Shown here one piece after another: positions 36,664 to 45,891 of a stretch of 64,000 nucleotides of DNA. Origin of the DNA: Falsiroseomonas bella. GTDB lineage: Bacteria > Pseudomonadota > Alphaproteobacteria > Acetobacterales > Acetobacteraceae. Within the stretch, counting starts at the first letter, position 1; every line of letters starts with the position of its first letter. The stretch covers positions 496,001 to 560,000 of the forward strand of contig NZ_QGNA01000003.1 of NCBI RefSeq assembly GCF_003173615.1, given 5' to 3'. Under the pieces are notes generated by a model, which was not told where the DNA came from, did no database searches, and saw only the letters and a list, made by a program, of their open reading frames with translations. A program made the translations under genes and the position numbers.

Positions 36664-38103
36664 ATGCCCGAGTACGACATCGCGATCCGCGGCGGCCTGG
36701 TCGCCACATCCTTCGGCGCCGCGCGCTGCGATATCGGCATCAAGGACGGCCGCATCGCCGCCATCGCCGAGCGCATCGGCGATGCCGCGCAGGTGATCGA
36801 GGCCGACGGGCTCTTTGTGCTGCCGGGCGGCGTGGACACGCATTGCCACATCGAGCAGCCGGAGGCGAACGGCACGGTGCACGAGGACAGCTTCGTCACC
36901 GCCTCCGCCAGCGCCTTCGCCGGCGGCACCACCTCCGCCGTCTGCTTCATCCCGCAGTTCAAGGGCGGCGGCATCCTGGAGCGCTTCGCGGACTACAAGG
37001 CGCGCGGCGCGAAGGGAATGCTCGACCACGCCTTCCACCAGATCATCGCAGACCCGACCGATGCCGTGATCAACGAGGAAGTGCCGAAGGTCGTCGCGGA
37101 GGGCGTGCGCAGCCTGAAAGTGTTTCTCACCTATGAGCCGCTGCACCTGAACGACGCCGAGTTCATCAAGGTGCTCCTCGCCGCGCGCCGGCATGGCTGC
37201 CTGGTGACGGTGCATTGCGAGAACTACGACGCGATCGGCTGGCGCACCCGCGCGCTGCTGGAAGCGGGGATGACCGCGCCGAAATACCACGCCTGGTCGC
37301 GCCCGCGCGTGGTGGAGCGGGAAGCGACGCACCGCGCCATCGCGCTGGCCGAGCTGGTGGACCAGCCAATCCAGGTCTTCCACGTCTCCTGCGAGGAAGC
37401 CGCGGAGGAGATCGCCCGCGCCCAGGCGCGCGGGCTGAAGGTGTGGGGCGAGACTTGTCCCCAATACGTCACGCTGACCGCCGCCCACATGGACCGCCCC
37501 GGCTTCGAGGGCGCGAAGTTCATGTGCAGCCCGGCGCCGCGCGACACGGCCGAGCATGCGCGCATCTGGGAGATGATCCGCCGCGGCACGCTCGACGTCG
37601 TCTCCTCCGACCATTGCGGCTTCAGCTACGAGGGCACGCAGGGCAAGGCCCAGAACGGGCGGGACGCGGTGTTCCGCGACATCCCGAACGGCATCCCCGG
37701 CCTCGCGGCGCGGCTGCCCATCGTGTTCAGCGAGGGTGTCTCCAAGGGCCGCATCGGCCTCGAGGACTTCGTGAAGCTGACCGCGACCAACCCGGCGCGG
37801 ATCATGGGCCTCTATCCGCGCAAGGGCGTGATCCAGCCGGGCAGCGATGCCGACATCGTGCTTTGGGATGCGGCGAAGAAGGTGACCATCACGAACGCGC
37901 TGATGCAGCACGCGATCGACTACACGCCCTATGAGGGGCTGGAGGTCACCGGCTGGCCGGCCATGACGATCCGCCGCGGCGAGGTGGTGATGCGGGACGG
38001 AAAGGTGCAGGCCGAGCCCGGCAGTGGCCGCTACCTGCCGCGCGGCCCCTACGACCTGGTGAAGCCGCGCGGGATCACGCCGGACGGCTTCGTGGCGCCG
38101 TAG
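36664..38103 (+). CDS. dihydropyrimidinase/hydantoinase-like amidohydrolase
   Basis: The 479-residue cyclic amidohydrolase has the metal-binding DTHCHIEQP near residues 59-66, the likely carboxylated lysine in RSLKVFLTYEP, later ligands in VTVHCENYD and VFHVSCEEA, and the final aspartate in VVSSDHCGFSYEG. D-hydantoinases, dihydropyrimidinases and related imidases share this layout; the exact ring substrate is unknown. AGGAGA lies 7 bases before ATG 36664. Being last in the lyase-receptor-permease run, it may open a cyclic amide imported by that transporter. Confidence 0.9.
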   Translation: MPEYDIAIRGGLVATSFGAARCDIGIKDGRIAAIAERIGDAAQVIEADGLFVLPGGVDTHCHIEQPEANGTVHEDSFVTASASAFAGGTTSAVCFIPQFKGGGILERFADYKARGAKGMLDHAFHQIIADPTDAVINEEVPKVVAEGVRSLKVFLTYEPLHLNDAEFIKVLLAARRHGCLVTVHCENYDAIGWRTRALLEAGMTAPKYHAWSRPRVVEREATHRAIALAELVDQPIQVFHVSCEEAAEEIARAQARGLKVWGETCPQYVTLTAAHMDRPGFEGAKFMCSPAPRDTAEHARIWEMIRRGTLDVVSSDHCGFSYEGTQGKAQNGRDAVFRDIPNGIPGLAARLPIVFSEGVSKGRIGLEDFVKLTATNPARIMGLYPRKGVIQPGSDADIVLWDAAKKVTITNALMQHAIDYTPYEGLEVTGWPAMTIRRGEVVMRDGKVQAEPGSGRYLPRGPYDLVKPRGITPDGFVAP

Positions 38104-38112
38104 CGGCGGCCA

Positions 38113-38559
38113 TCAGGCCGAGCGGAGCTTACGCAGCAGTTCGGCGAGACCCGGCTCCTTCACCACCGCCGCTGCCGCCTCGGCGGTGAAGAGCTTGCGC
38201 TCACGCTCGCGCCGCTCGGGCCAGTCATGCAGCAGCCGGGCGACGCGGTAGCGGAAGACCAGGACCTCGGTCGGGCGCACCGCTCCGCTGGCCAGGCGCT
38301 TCGGATAGGCATAGAGGCCGAGCGGATCGGGGTCCGCCTCGCCGGCCAGCCCGGCCTCCTCGAAGGCCTCCCGCGCCGCGCTGCGATGCGGCGCCTCTCG
38401 CGGCTCGATCCAGCCCTTCGGGATTACCCAGCGCCTCGTCTCGCGGCTGGTGATCAGCACGACACGCAGCGCCGCGCCGGCGCCGAGGATCGGCAGCGCG
38501 GCACTCTGGCGCGGCGCGCGCGCCTGTATGGCCTGGGCCTGAAGAAGGCCATCGGGCAT
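38113..38559 (-). CDS. NUDIX hydrolase
   Basis: The 148-residue protein contains a full Nudix box GWIEPREAPHRSAAREAFEEAGL (Gx5Ex7REUxEExGU), preceded by RRWVIPKGW. The PKGW form recalls diphosphoinositol-polyphosphate or (di)nucleoside-polyphosphate hydrolases, but the substrate is not resolved. ATG 38557-38559 gives a compact protein; an in-frame ATG at 38625 would add 22 residues. The gap 38560-38744 upstream is noticeably AT-richer (around 38636-38705) and probably holds its promoter, though I see no convincing -35/-10 pair. Confidence 0.88.
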   Translation of the reverse strand: MPDGLLQAQAIQARAPRQSAALPILGAGAALRVVLITSRETRRWVIPKGWIEPREAPHRSAAREAFEEAGLAGEADPDPLGLYAYPKRLASGAVRPTEVLVFRYRVARLLHDWPERRERERKLFTAEAAAAVVKEPGLAELLRKLRSA

Positions 38560-38744
38560 GTCGCTTCGTTTCCCCAGCCGAGCGATCCGACGGGCCCAGA
38601 GCCCATTCCTTGGTACCGCACGCATCGGAACGATAAGGAGACACGGTTAACGAAAGTAAAGGCAGTATTCCGCGCCACGGAAATTTCACATCAACAACTT
38701 GTTCGGTCGTCCGGGTATCTCGCCTGCGCCGGGCGCCGCAGCCT

Positions 38745-39716
38745 TCAGATGCGCAGGCCCATGGCGCGGATCATGGCGCTGTCCTCGGCGTGGAACGCCT
38801 GGGCGTATCGCTCATAGGCGGCGCTGTCGGCGTAGAGCAGCGGCATGTCGAACCGCGCGAGGACCTGACGATGCCCAGGATCGTCGAGCGAATCGCGGAA
38901 CGCGTCATGCAGGATGCGCACGGCGTCGGCGTCCATCCCGCGCGGGCCGGCCAAGCCGTAGGGGGCGGAGGCGACGACCGGGATGCCGCTCTCCAGCAGG
39001 GTCGGCACGGCGGGAAAGCGCGCCGTACGCGCCTCGCCCCAGGTGGCGAGCAGACGCAACCGCCCCTGCAGCACAAGATCGGCCCAGAGGCTGTTCTCGG
39101 CCGCGGCGTCGATCTGGCCGGCCAGCAGCGCGCGCAGGTTCTCCGTGCCCCCACGGAAGGGCACATGCACCCACTGGATGCCGCCGGCGGCGCGGGCGAT
39201 CTGCTCCATGGTGACATCGAGCGTTGCGACGCCGGGGGTGCCGAAGGTGATGCGTCCCGGATTCGCGCGGGCGTCGTCCAGGAACGCCCGCAGGGTCCGC
39301 CAGGGCGCATCGGCGCGGACCACGATGCCGAAGGTGTAGCCCACCAGGCGGATGATCCAGGTGAAGTCCGCGAGCGGGTCGTAGGGCGGTGACGACGACA
39401 TCGCCGCCATGCGGAACACGCTGCCAGGCATGACCGAAAGCGTGTAGCCGTCCGGCCGCGTGCCGCGCGCGATGGTCGCGGCGCCGAGCGTGCCGCCGGC
39501 GCCGGGCTTGTTCTCGATGATCACGGGCTGGCCGAGGCGCCGGGAAGCAGGCTCGGCCAGCGCGCGCATCTGCAGGTCGGTGGTGCCGCCCGGCGGGAAG
39601 GGCACGAGGATGCGGATCGGGCGGCCGGGAAAGCCGGCGCCGCCGAGGCTCGGCCGCGCGGGCAGCGCCAAGACCCCGGCAAGCAGCGCGCGCCGCCAGA
39701 TCCCCTTCCGCGGCAT
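38745..39716 (-). CDS. Bug-family (tripartite tricarboxylate transporter) solute-binding protein
   Basis: The 323-residue exported receptor has a signal peptide (RRALLAGVLALPARPSLGG) and Bug signatures: IRILVPFPPGGTTDLQMRAL, VIIENKPGAGGTLGAATIAR, TFGTPGVATLDVTMEQIAR and VHVPFRGGTENLRALLAGQI. Bug receptors often bind carboxylic acids. It lies 31 bases downstream of the acyl-CoA dehydrogenase operon on the same strand, so it may capture the acid that the operon degrades. No TctA/TctB membrane partners are present. Confidence 0.93.
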   Translation of the reverse strand: MPRKGIWRRALLAGVLALPARPSLGGAGFPGRPIRILVPFPPGGTTDLQMRALAEPASRRLGQPVIIENKPGAGGTLGAATIARGTRPDGYTLSVMPGSVFRMAAMSSSPPYDPLADFTWIIRLVGYTFGIVVRADAPWRTLRAFLDDARANPGRITFGTPGVATLDVTMEQIARAAGGIQWVHVPFRGGTENLRALLAGQIDAAAENSLWADLVLQGRLRLLATWGEARTARFPAVPTLLESGIPVVASAPYGLAGPRGMDADAVRILHDAFRDSLDDPGHRQVLARFDMPLLYADSAAYERYAQAFHAEDSAMIRAMGLRI

Positions 39717-39747
39717 CCCGTACCCCCGCGCCGCCCGGCCCGTCGGG

Positions 39748-40872
39748 TCAGTCCGGGAGGCCGCCGGCCGCGACCACGCGCCGGAGATGATGGTCCACGT
39801 CGCCGAACAGGACGTTCAGCATGGACAGCCGCTTGAAGTAGTGGCCGGCCTTGTATTCCTCGGTCATGGCGATGCCGCCATGCAGCTGGATCGCCTCCTT
39901 GCCGAGCTGGTCGGCCAGCTTCCCGACCAGCGCCTTGGCGGCCGAAAGCGCGGTGGAACGGGCCGCCGCGTCGGGCTCCTGCACCATCATGGCGGCATAC
40001 ATCGCCATGCTGCGCGCCTGCTCGGTGGCCACCAGCATGTCGGCGGCGCGGTGCTGCAGGGCCTGGAACTCGCCGATGGCGCGGCCGAACTGCTGGCGGG
40101 TCTTGAGGTAGTCCACCGTCAGGTCGCGCAGCGTCTCCATCGCGCCCACCGCCTCCGCGCAGAGGGCGGCGATCGCTTCGTCCGCGACGCGTTCGACCAG
40201 CGGCAGCGCGTCCTCCGCCAGCAGCGTGGCGCGCGCGCCTTCCAGCACGATCTCGGCGGCACGGAGCCCGTCCTGCGTGGCGTAGCCGCGACGCGTGACG
40301 CCTTGCGTCGCGGCGTCGAGCAGGAACAGGCCGATGCCGGTGCGGTCGCGGCGCCCGCCGGACAGGCGCGCCGAGACGATGATGCGATCCGCCGTGTCGC
40401 CGTTCAGCACGACACCCTTGGCGCCGTCGAGGAGATACGCGTCGCCGTCGCGCCGCGCGGTGGTGGCGAGGTCGTGCAGGTCGTAGCGCGCCTGGCGTTC
40501 CTGATGCGCGAAGGCGAGCGTCGCCTCGCCTGCGGCGACCTGCGCCTGCAGTTCGGGCGGGCCGCCAGCGCCGCGCAGCAGCCCGAGGCCGAGGACGACG
40601 GTGGCGAGATAGGGCTCCACCACCAGGCCGCGGCCGATGGCTTCCATCACCAGCATCGTCTCCACCGGCCCGCCGCCGAAGCCGCCTTCCTCCTCGGTCA
40701 ACGGCAGGGCGAGCAAGCCCATCTCCGCCATCGCAGACCAGTTGGCGGCGGCGTAGCCCTTCGCTTCCGCACGGTAGGCCTTGCGCTTCTCGAAGTCGCC
40801 GTAGCGGTCGGAGACGAAGCGGTTGACGCTCTCGGCCAGCAGGCGCTGTTCGTCGGTGAGGTCGAAATCCAT
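39748..40872 (-). CDS. acyl-CoA dehydrogenase (PimD-like small subunit)
   Basis: The 374-residue FAD enzyme oxidises acyl-CoA to enoyl-CoA. It starts MDFDLTDEQRLLAESVNRFVSDRYGDFEKR and has LPLTEEEGGFGGGPVETMLVMEAIGRGLVVEPYL. It ends with the FAD-contact block AIQLHGGIAMTEEYKAGHYFKRL. This pattern is close to small-subunit pimeloyl-CoA or dicarboxylyl-CoA dehydrogenases that pair with a larger one. The pair is encoded head to tail with a 6-base gap. Assignment to the pim type is by neighbourhood and remembered similarity. Confidence 0.9.
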   Translation of the reverse strand: MDFDLTDEQRLLAESVNRFVSDRYGDFEKRKAYRAEAKGYAAANWSAMAEMGLLALPLTEEEGGFGGGPVETMLVMEAIGRGLVVEPYLATVVLGLGLLRGAGGPPELQAQVAAGEATLAFAHQERQARYDLHDLATTARRDGDAYLLDGAKGVVLNGDTADRIIVSARLSGGRRDRTGIGLFLLDAATQGVTRRGYATQDGLRAAEIVLEGARATLLAEDALPLVERVADEAIAALCAEAVGAMETLRDLTVDYLKTRQQFGRAIGEFQALQHRAADMLVATEQARSMAMYAAMMVQEPDAAARSTALSAAKALVGKLADQLGKEAIQLHGGIAMTEEYKAGHYFKRLSMLNVLFGDVDHHLRRVVAAGGLPD

Positions 40873-40878
40873 CTGACG

Positions 40879-42078
40879 TCAGAGCCCCAGGAACGCTTTC
40901 GCGATGATGTTGCGCTGGATCTCGTTCGAGCCGCCGTAGATCGAGACCTTGCGGAAGTTGAAGAACAGCGGCGCGGCGGCATCCGCCCATTCGGGACCGA
41001 CGGAGGGCAGGTTCAGCCCGTCCTCCTCGCGATCCGGGCGCGGCGCGGCGTAGGGGCCCGCGACATCCATGAGAAGCTGCGTCGCCTGCTGCTGGATCTC
41101 GCTGCCCTTGATCTTGAGGATGGAGCTCGACGGGTCCGGCTTGTCGGCTGCGCGCGTGCGCTGAGCGGCGACGACGCGCATCTGCGTGATCTCGAGCGCC
41201 TTCAGCTCGATCTCCGACCAGGCGAGGCGGCGGCGGAAATCCGGGTCGTCCCAGACCGTGCCCTCGCCGGAAGGCGTCTCCTGCGCCAGGCGCTTCACGC
41301 GGGCCAGGCGTTCCTTGGTCATGCCGATGCGCGCGATGCCGATGCGCTCGTTGGAAAGCAGGAACTTCGCATAGTCCCACCCTTTGTTGAGCTCGCCGAC
41401 AAGGTTCTCGGCCGGCACCTTTACCTCGTCGAAGAAGACCTCGTTCACCTCATGCCCGCCATCGATGGTGACGATCGGGCGCACGGTGATGCCGGGCGTC
41501 TTCATGTCGATGAGGATGAACGAGATCCCCTGCTGCTTCTTCGCGCTGGCATCCGTCCGAACGAGACAAAAAATCCAGTCGGCATACTGGCCGAGCGTCG
41601 TCCAGGTCTTCTGGCCGTTGATGACGAAATGCTCGCCCTCGCGCCGCGCGGTGGTCTTGAGGCTGGCGAGGTCGGAGCCGGCACCGGGCTCGGAGAAGCC
41701 CTGCGCCCACCAGATGTCGAGGCTGGCGGTACCCGGCAGGAAGCGGCGCTTCTGGTCCTCGCTTCCAAAGGTCGCGATGACCGGGCCGACCATGGTCACG
41801 TTGAAGCCGAGCGGCTGCGGCACGGCATTGGCCTGCAGCTCCTCGACGAAGATGTAGCGCTGCACCGGGGACCAGTCCTTGCCGCCCCACTCCACCGGCC
41901 AGTTCGGCGTCGCCAGCCCCGCCGCATGCAGGATCTTCTGGGACGTGACGTAGTCGATCCGCGCCAGGGCGCGGCCCTCGCTGACCTTGCGGCGGATCTC
42001 GGCCGGGATCTGCGTGCGGAAGAACTGCCGCAGCTCGTCGCGGAAGGCGATCTCCTCGGCGGTGTAGCGCAGCTCCAT
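40879..42078 (-). CDS. acyl-CoA dehydrogenase (PimC-like large subunit)
   Basis: The 399-residue FAD enzyme has the acyl-CoA dehydrogenase middle-domain motif WWAQGFSEPGAGSDLASLKTTA, then FVINGQKTWTTLGQYADW and an ending SIYGGSNEIQRNIIAKAFLGL. This NEIQRN form is typical of large-subunit, pimeloyl-CoA-type dehydrogenases. It is followed after 6 bases by the small subunit and preceded after 5 bases by the CoA ligase, so all are co-transcribed. Confidence 0.92.
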   Translation of the reverse strand: MELRYTAEEIAFRDELRQFFRTQIPAEIRRKVSEGRALARIDYVTSQKILHAAGLATPNWPVEWGGKDWSPVQRYIFVEELQANAVPQPLGFNVTMVGPVIATFGSEDQKRRFLPGTASLDIWWAQGFSEPGAGSDLASLKTTARREGEHFVINGQKTWTTLGQYADWIFCLVRTDASAKKQQGISFILIDMKTPGITVRPIVTIDGGHEVNEVFFDEVKVPAENLVGELNKGWDYAKFLLSNERIGIARIGMTKERLARVKRLAQETPSGEGTVWDDPDFRRRLAWSEIELKALEITQMRVVAAQRTRAADKPDPSSSILKIKGSEIQQQATQLLMDVAGPYAAPRPDREEDGLNLPSVGPEWADAAAPLFFNFRKVSIYGGSNEIQRNIIAKAFLGL

Positions 42079-42083
42079 GGCCT

Positions 42084-43706
42084 CTACTCCCTGTTCTCGT
42101 CGCGCAGCGCGCTGGCCAGCAGCTTGCCGGCGGCACTGCGAGGAAGATTGTCTCGGATCTCCAGCGCGGCAGGCATCCCGTGCTTGCCGAGGCGATCCGC
42201 GAGGAACGTGCGCAGCTCCTCAAGCGTGAAGCCGCGTGCGCCCTGTTTCAGTGCGACATAGGCCTTCGCCGCCTGGCCGCGATACGCATCCGGCACGCCG
42301 ATGACGATACATTCGGCGACGTCCGGATGCTCGTAGATCGCCTGCTCGATCTGCGCGGGATAGACGTTGAAGCCGCCGGACAGGATCATGTTCTTGCGGC
42401 GATCCACCAGCGTGAAATGGCCGCGCTCATCCATCCAGCCCATGTCGCCGGTGAGGAACCAGCCATCGGCGAAGGCGCGCGCATTCTCTTCGGCGGGACG
42501 GTTCCAGTAGCCGGAGAACACGTTCGGCCCCCGCACCGCCATCTCGCCGACCTCACCCACGGCGCGCTCCACGGTGGGGTTATCGGGATCGACGATGCGC
42601 AATTCGATGCCGGGCAGCGGCAGGCCGATGAGGCCGGCGCGCCGCGGCGCATCGGGCGGGATGCGCGTGCCGGCGGGGCAGGTTTCCGTCATGCCCCAGC
42701 CGCCGCCGATGCGCAGGCCGACCAGCGTCTCCAGCTTCTGCTGCACCTCGAAGGGCATCGGCGCGCCGCCGGAGGAGGCCTGGCGCAGCGTCGCGAAATG
42801 CGCGCGCGTCACGCCCGGCATGTTCAGGATGCCGATCCACATGGTTGGCACGCCGGAGAAGGTGGTGATGCGGAGCGCCCGAAACTCCTCAACCGCCTGC
42901 GCCGCGTCGAAGCGCGGGCGGAGGTGGCAAAGATGGCCTTCCGACATCTGCCGCAGCAGCACGGCAGTCAGCGCGAAGATGTGGAACAGCGGCAGCAGCA
43001 CGAGGCAGCGCCCCTGCCCTTCCGGGATCGTCGCGCGGTCCCGCCAGGCCTTGTAGATGCTGATGGCGGCCGTGAGGTTGCCATGCGTCAGCATCGCGCC
43101 CTTCGGCGTGCCCGTGGTGCCACCGGTGTATTGCAGCAGCGCGACGTCGTCGGGCACGATCGCGGGCCAGGATTGCGTCGGCTCCGCTTCCGGCAGCAGC
43201 GGGAAATCGTTCGAAAAATCCTCGCCGTTCCAGCGCGCCTCCGGCGCCAGCAGCACGCGGGCCACGGCGCCTTCCGCGCGCAGCCAGGCCGCATTCTCCA
43301 GCAGGGGCGCGAAGCCCGTCGTGATCAGCAGCGTCGCGCCGGAATCCCGCACCTTGTGCGCCAGCTCCCGCTTCGCATCCAGCGCGGAGAGATGCGTCAC
43401 GCGCGCCCCGGTGCGCAGCGCGGCGAAGAAGCAGATCGGATGCCACGGCGTGTTGGGCAGGTAGAGCGCGACGCAATCGCCGCGCCCGATGCCCATCGCC
43501 ATCAGGGCGGCAGCCACGCGGTCGGAAAGCCGCTTCACTTCGGCATAGCTCAGCACATCGCCGCGGTATCCGAGGGCCGGCGCATCGCCGTAGCGCGCCG
43601 CGACCTTGTCCAGGAAACCAGGCAGCGTGCCCTGCGCGATCGGCGCGTCCCAGCGGCATTCAGGCGGGTAGCTCGCCTCCCAGGGATGCGCCACTCGGGA
43701 CATCAT
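42084..43706 (-). CDS. AMP-forming acyl-CoA ligase (PimA-like)
   Basis: The 540-residue adenylate-forming enzyme activates a carboxylic acid to its CoA thioester. Core motifs are LLQYTGGTTGTPKGAML (P-loop), GGGWGMTETCPAG, GWFLTGDMGWMDERGHFTLVDRRKNMI and the C-terminal lysine region LPRSAAGKLLASALRDE. In this operon it should feed the acyl-CoA dehydrogenases. The start codon ATG 43704-43706 overlaps the stop of the hydratase/dehydrogenase gene, and a second ATG follows directly (ATGATG). Confidence 0.92.
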   Translation of the reverse strand: MMSRVAHPWEASYPPECRWDAPIAQGTLPGFLDKVAARYGDAPALGYRGDVLSYAEVKRLSDRVAAALMAMGIGRGDCVALYLPNTPWHPICFFAALRTGARVTHLSALDAKRELAHKVRDSGATLLITTGFAPLLENAAWLRAEGAVARVLLAPEARWNGEDFSNDFPLLPEAEPTQSWPAIVPDDVALLQYTGGTTGTPKGAMLTHGNLTAAISIYKAWRDRATIPEGQGRCLVLLPLFHIFALTAVLLRQMSEGHLCHLRPRFDAAQAVEEFRALRITTFSGVPTMWIGILNMPGVTRAHFATLRQASSGGAPMPFEVQQKLETLVGLRIGGGWGMTETCPAGTRIPPDAPRRAGLIGLPLPGIELRIVDPDNPTVERAVGEVGEMAVRGPNVFSGYWNRPAEENARAFADGWFLTGDMGWMDERGHFTLVDRRKNMILSGGFNVYPAQIEQAIYEHPDVAECIVIGVPDAYRGQAAKAYVALKQGARGFTLEELRTFLADRLGKHGMPAALEIRDNLPRSAAGKLLASALRDENRE

Positions 43707-45769
43707 CGAAGGCTCGCGAAGCCCCGGTCCTCGGCGACAAGCCGCGCCAGCAGCGGCGCCGGCGCCAGGCTGTCGTCGCCGCTCTGCCGCGCCAGTTCCG
43801 TCAGCCGCGCGAAGACCTCCTTCAGCCCGCGCGCATCGGCCCAATGCATCGGTCCGCCACGCCAGGCCGGCCAGTTGTAGCCGTGCAGCCAGACAACATC
43901 GATGTCGCCGGGGCGGGCGGCGATGCCTTCCTCCAGGATACGAGCGCCCTCGTTCACCATCGGCAGCAGCAGGCGGTCGAGGATCTCCTCCTGACCGATC
44001 GCGCGGCGCGCCACGCCTTCCTGCGCCGCAACGTTCGCGATCAGCGCGGCCACGTCGGGATCGGGCACGCCGGCGCGCGCGCCTTCCGGATACAGGTAGT
44101 AGCCCTTGCCGGTCTTCTGGCCGAGCCGGCCGGCCTCCACCAGCGCATCGGCCACCGGCGCACGCTTGCCGGTCGCCTTGCGGATGCGCCAGCCGATGTC
44201 GAGCCCGGCCAGGTCGCCCATCGCGCAGGGGCCCATGCGGAAGCCGAAATCCGTCAGCGCCTTGTCCACCTGGTCCGGCAGCGCGCCTTCCAGCAGCAGG
44301 CGCTCCACCTGCTGCGTGCGCCGCGCCAGCATGCGGTTGCCGACGAAGCCGAAGCAGACGCCCACCACCACCGGCACCTTGCCGAGTTTCCGTCCGATCT
44401 CTGCCGCCGTCGCCAGCGCATCCGGCGCGGTGTGCTTCGCGCGCACGACCTCCAGCAGCCGCATGACGTTCGCCGGCGAGAAGAAATGCATCCCCAGCAC
44501 GTCGCCCGGTCGGCTTGTCGCCGCCGCCATCTCGTCGATGTCGAGATAGGAGGTGTTCGAGGCCAGCACCGCGCCGGGCTTCGCCACCTTGTCCAAGGTG
44601 GAAAAGACCTGCTTCTTCAGCCCCATCTCCTCGAACACCGCCTCGATCACGATGTCGGCGTCGCCGGCGGCGTCGAGGCCGACCGCACCCTCGACCAGCG
44701 CCATGCGCGCAGCGCGCCTCTCCGGCGTCAGGCTGCCGCGCTTCACGCTGGCCTCGTAGGTGGCGCGGATGCGGTCGAGGCCGCGCTTCATGGCGGCCTC
44801 GTCCGTCTCGATCACGCGCACGGGAATGCCGGCATTGGCAAAGCACATCGCGATGCCCGCGCCCATCGTGCCGGCGCCGAGCACCGCGGCGCGTTCCACC
44901 TTCCGCGGCTTCGTGCCTTCCGGAAGGTTCGCGATCTTCGCCGCCTCGCGCTCCGCGAAGAAGACGTGGCGTAGCGCCTTGCTGCGCGGGTCCTGCAGCA
45001 GATCGAGGAAGGCCTGGCGTTCCTCGGCCAGGGCCTCGGCAAAGGGCTTCTCAAAGGCCGCGCGGACGCAGGCGATCATGGCGGCGACCTGCGGCTCGGT
45101 CGCGGCGCGCTTCGCCAGGGCAGCGGCCTCCGCCTCGAAGGCGTCGCGGGAACCCAGCCCCTCGTCGCGCTGCGAAACAGGCCTGGGCAGAGGCTCGCCG
45201 GCAAGCTTCGCGGCATGGGCGCAGGCGGCGGCGCGGAGGTTGCCCTCTACCAGCGCATCAGCGAGCCCCGCGGCGACCGCGGCCTTGGCGTCCAGCGGAT
45301 CGCCCTGCACCATCAGCTTCAGCGCCGGCGCGGCGCCCATCAGCCGCGGCGCGCGCTGCGTACCGCCGCTGCCCGGCAGCAGGCCGAGCTTCACCTCCGG
45401 CAGGCCGAGCTTCGCGGCGGGCCCGATCAGCCGCGCCGTGCAGGCCATCGCCACCTCCAGCCCGCCGCCGAGCGCCGCGGCATGAATCGCCGCCACCACG
45501 GGCTTCGGGCAGCCATCCAGCAGCGCGATCAAATCGGCGAGGGTCGGCGCGACCGGCGGCTTGCCGAATTCGGAGATGTCGGCGCCCGCGATCCAGGTGC
45601 GGCCCTCCGCGACGATCACCAAGCCTCGAATGGCGGGATCCGCCGTGGCGCGTGTCACCGCCTCGGCCAGCGCGCCGCGCAGCGCGGCGGAGAGCGCGTT
45701 GACAGGCGGGTTCGCGATGGTGGCGATGGCGATGCCCTCGGCGATCTCGAACCGCACGGGACCTGTCAT
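43703..45769 (-). CDS. bifunctional enoyl-CoA hydratase/3-hydroxyacyl-CoA dehydrogenase (PimF/FadJ-like)
   Basis: The 688-residue protein fuses a crotonase domain and a 3-hydroxyacyl-CoA dehydrogenase. The crotonase has IAGADISEFGKPP and the oxyanion hole HAAALGGGLEVAMAC; its Glu residues lie in LGLPEVKLGLLPGSGGTQR. The NAD motif is AAVLGAGTMGAGIA, and dehydrogenase blocks are NTSYLDIDEMA, GMHFFSPANVMRLLEVV and GKVPVVVGVCFGFVGNRM. It performs two successive beta-oxidation steps. ATG 45767-45769 has GGGGAAG upstream. It is the first gene of the operon and is divergent from the nitronate monooxygenase gene. Confidence 0.94.
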   Translation of the reverse strand: MTGPVRFEIAEGIAIATIANPPVNALSAALRGALAEAVTRATADPAIRGLVIVAEGRTWIAGADISEFGKPPVAPTLADLIALLDGCPKPVVAAIHAAALGGGLEVAMACTARLIGPAAKLGLPEVKLGLLPGSGGTQRAPRLMGAAPALKLMVQGDPLDAKAAVAAGLADALVEGNLRAAACAHAAKLAGEPLPRPVSQRDEGLGSRDAFEAEAAALAKRAATEPQVAAMIACVRAAFEKPFAEALAEERQAFLDLLQDPRSKALRHVFFAEREAAKIANLPEGTKPRKVERAAVLGAGTMGAGIAMCFANAGIPVRVIETDEAAMKRGLDRIRATYEASVKRGSLTPERRAARMALVEGAVGLDAAGDADIVIEAVFEEMGLKKQVFSTLDKVAKPGAVLASNTSYLDIDEMAAATSRPGDVLGMHFFSPANVMRLLEVVRAKHTAPDALATAAEIGRKLGKVPVVVGVCFGFVGNRMLARRTQQVERLLLEGALPDQVDKALTDFGFRMGPCAMGDLAGLDIGWRIRKATGKRAPVADALVEAGRLGQKTGKGYYLYPEGARAGVPDPDVAALIANVAAQEGVARRAIGQEEILDRLLLPMVNEGARILEEGIAARPGDIDVVWLHGYNWPAWRGGPMHWADARGLKEVFARLTELARQSGDDSLAPAPLLARLVAEDRGFASLR

Positions 45770-45891
45770 GCTGCGCTTCCCCTGATTTATCCGGCCGGCT
45801 TGATCGCCCGCCCCCCACACCGGGTCAAGGCGATTGGACGGGGGCGGGCGCGGACGGCATGCTCGGCCCCAGACCGCTCCGGACCCCGTGC

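Noticed and set aside
35368-37911. Long minus-strand open frame opposite the receptor, permease and amidohydrolase genes
   Set aside because: Spans three clear plus-strand genes and has no domain; shadow frame.
38626-38744. A small gene on the plus strand behind AAGGAG at 38637
   Set aside because: No ATG or GTG follows at proper spacing and the region reads better as an AT-richer promoter gap for the NUDIX gene.
45807-45848. Operator at the 9-bp G/C inverted repeat in the gap before the nitronate monooxygenase gene
   Set aside because: The arms are simple C- and G-runs, easily formed by chance at this GC content, so it was noted only in the gene entry.
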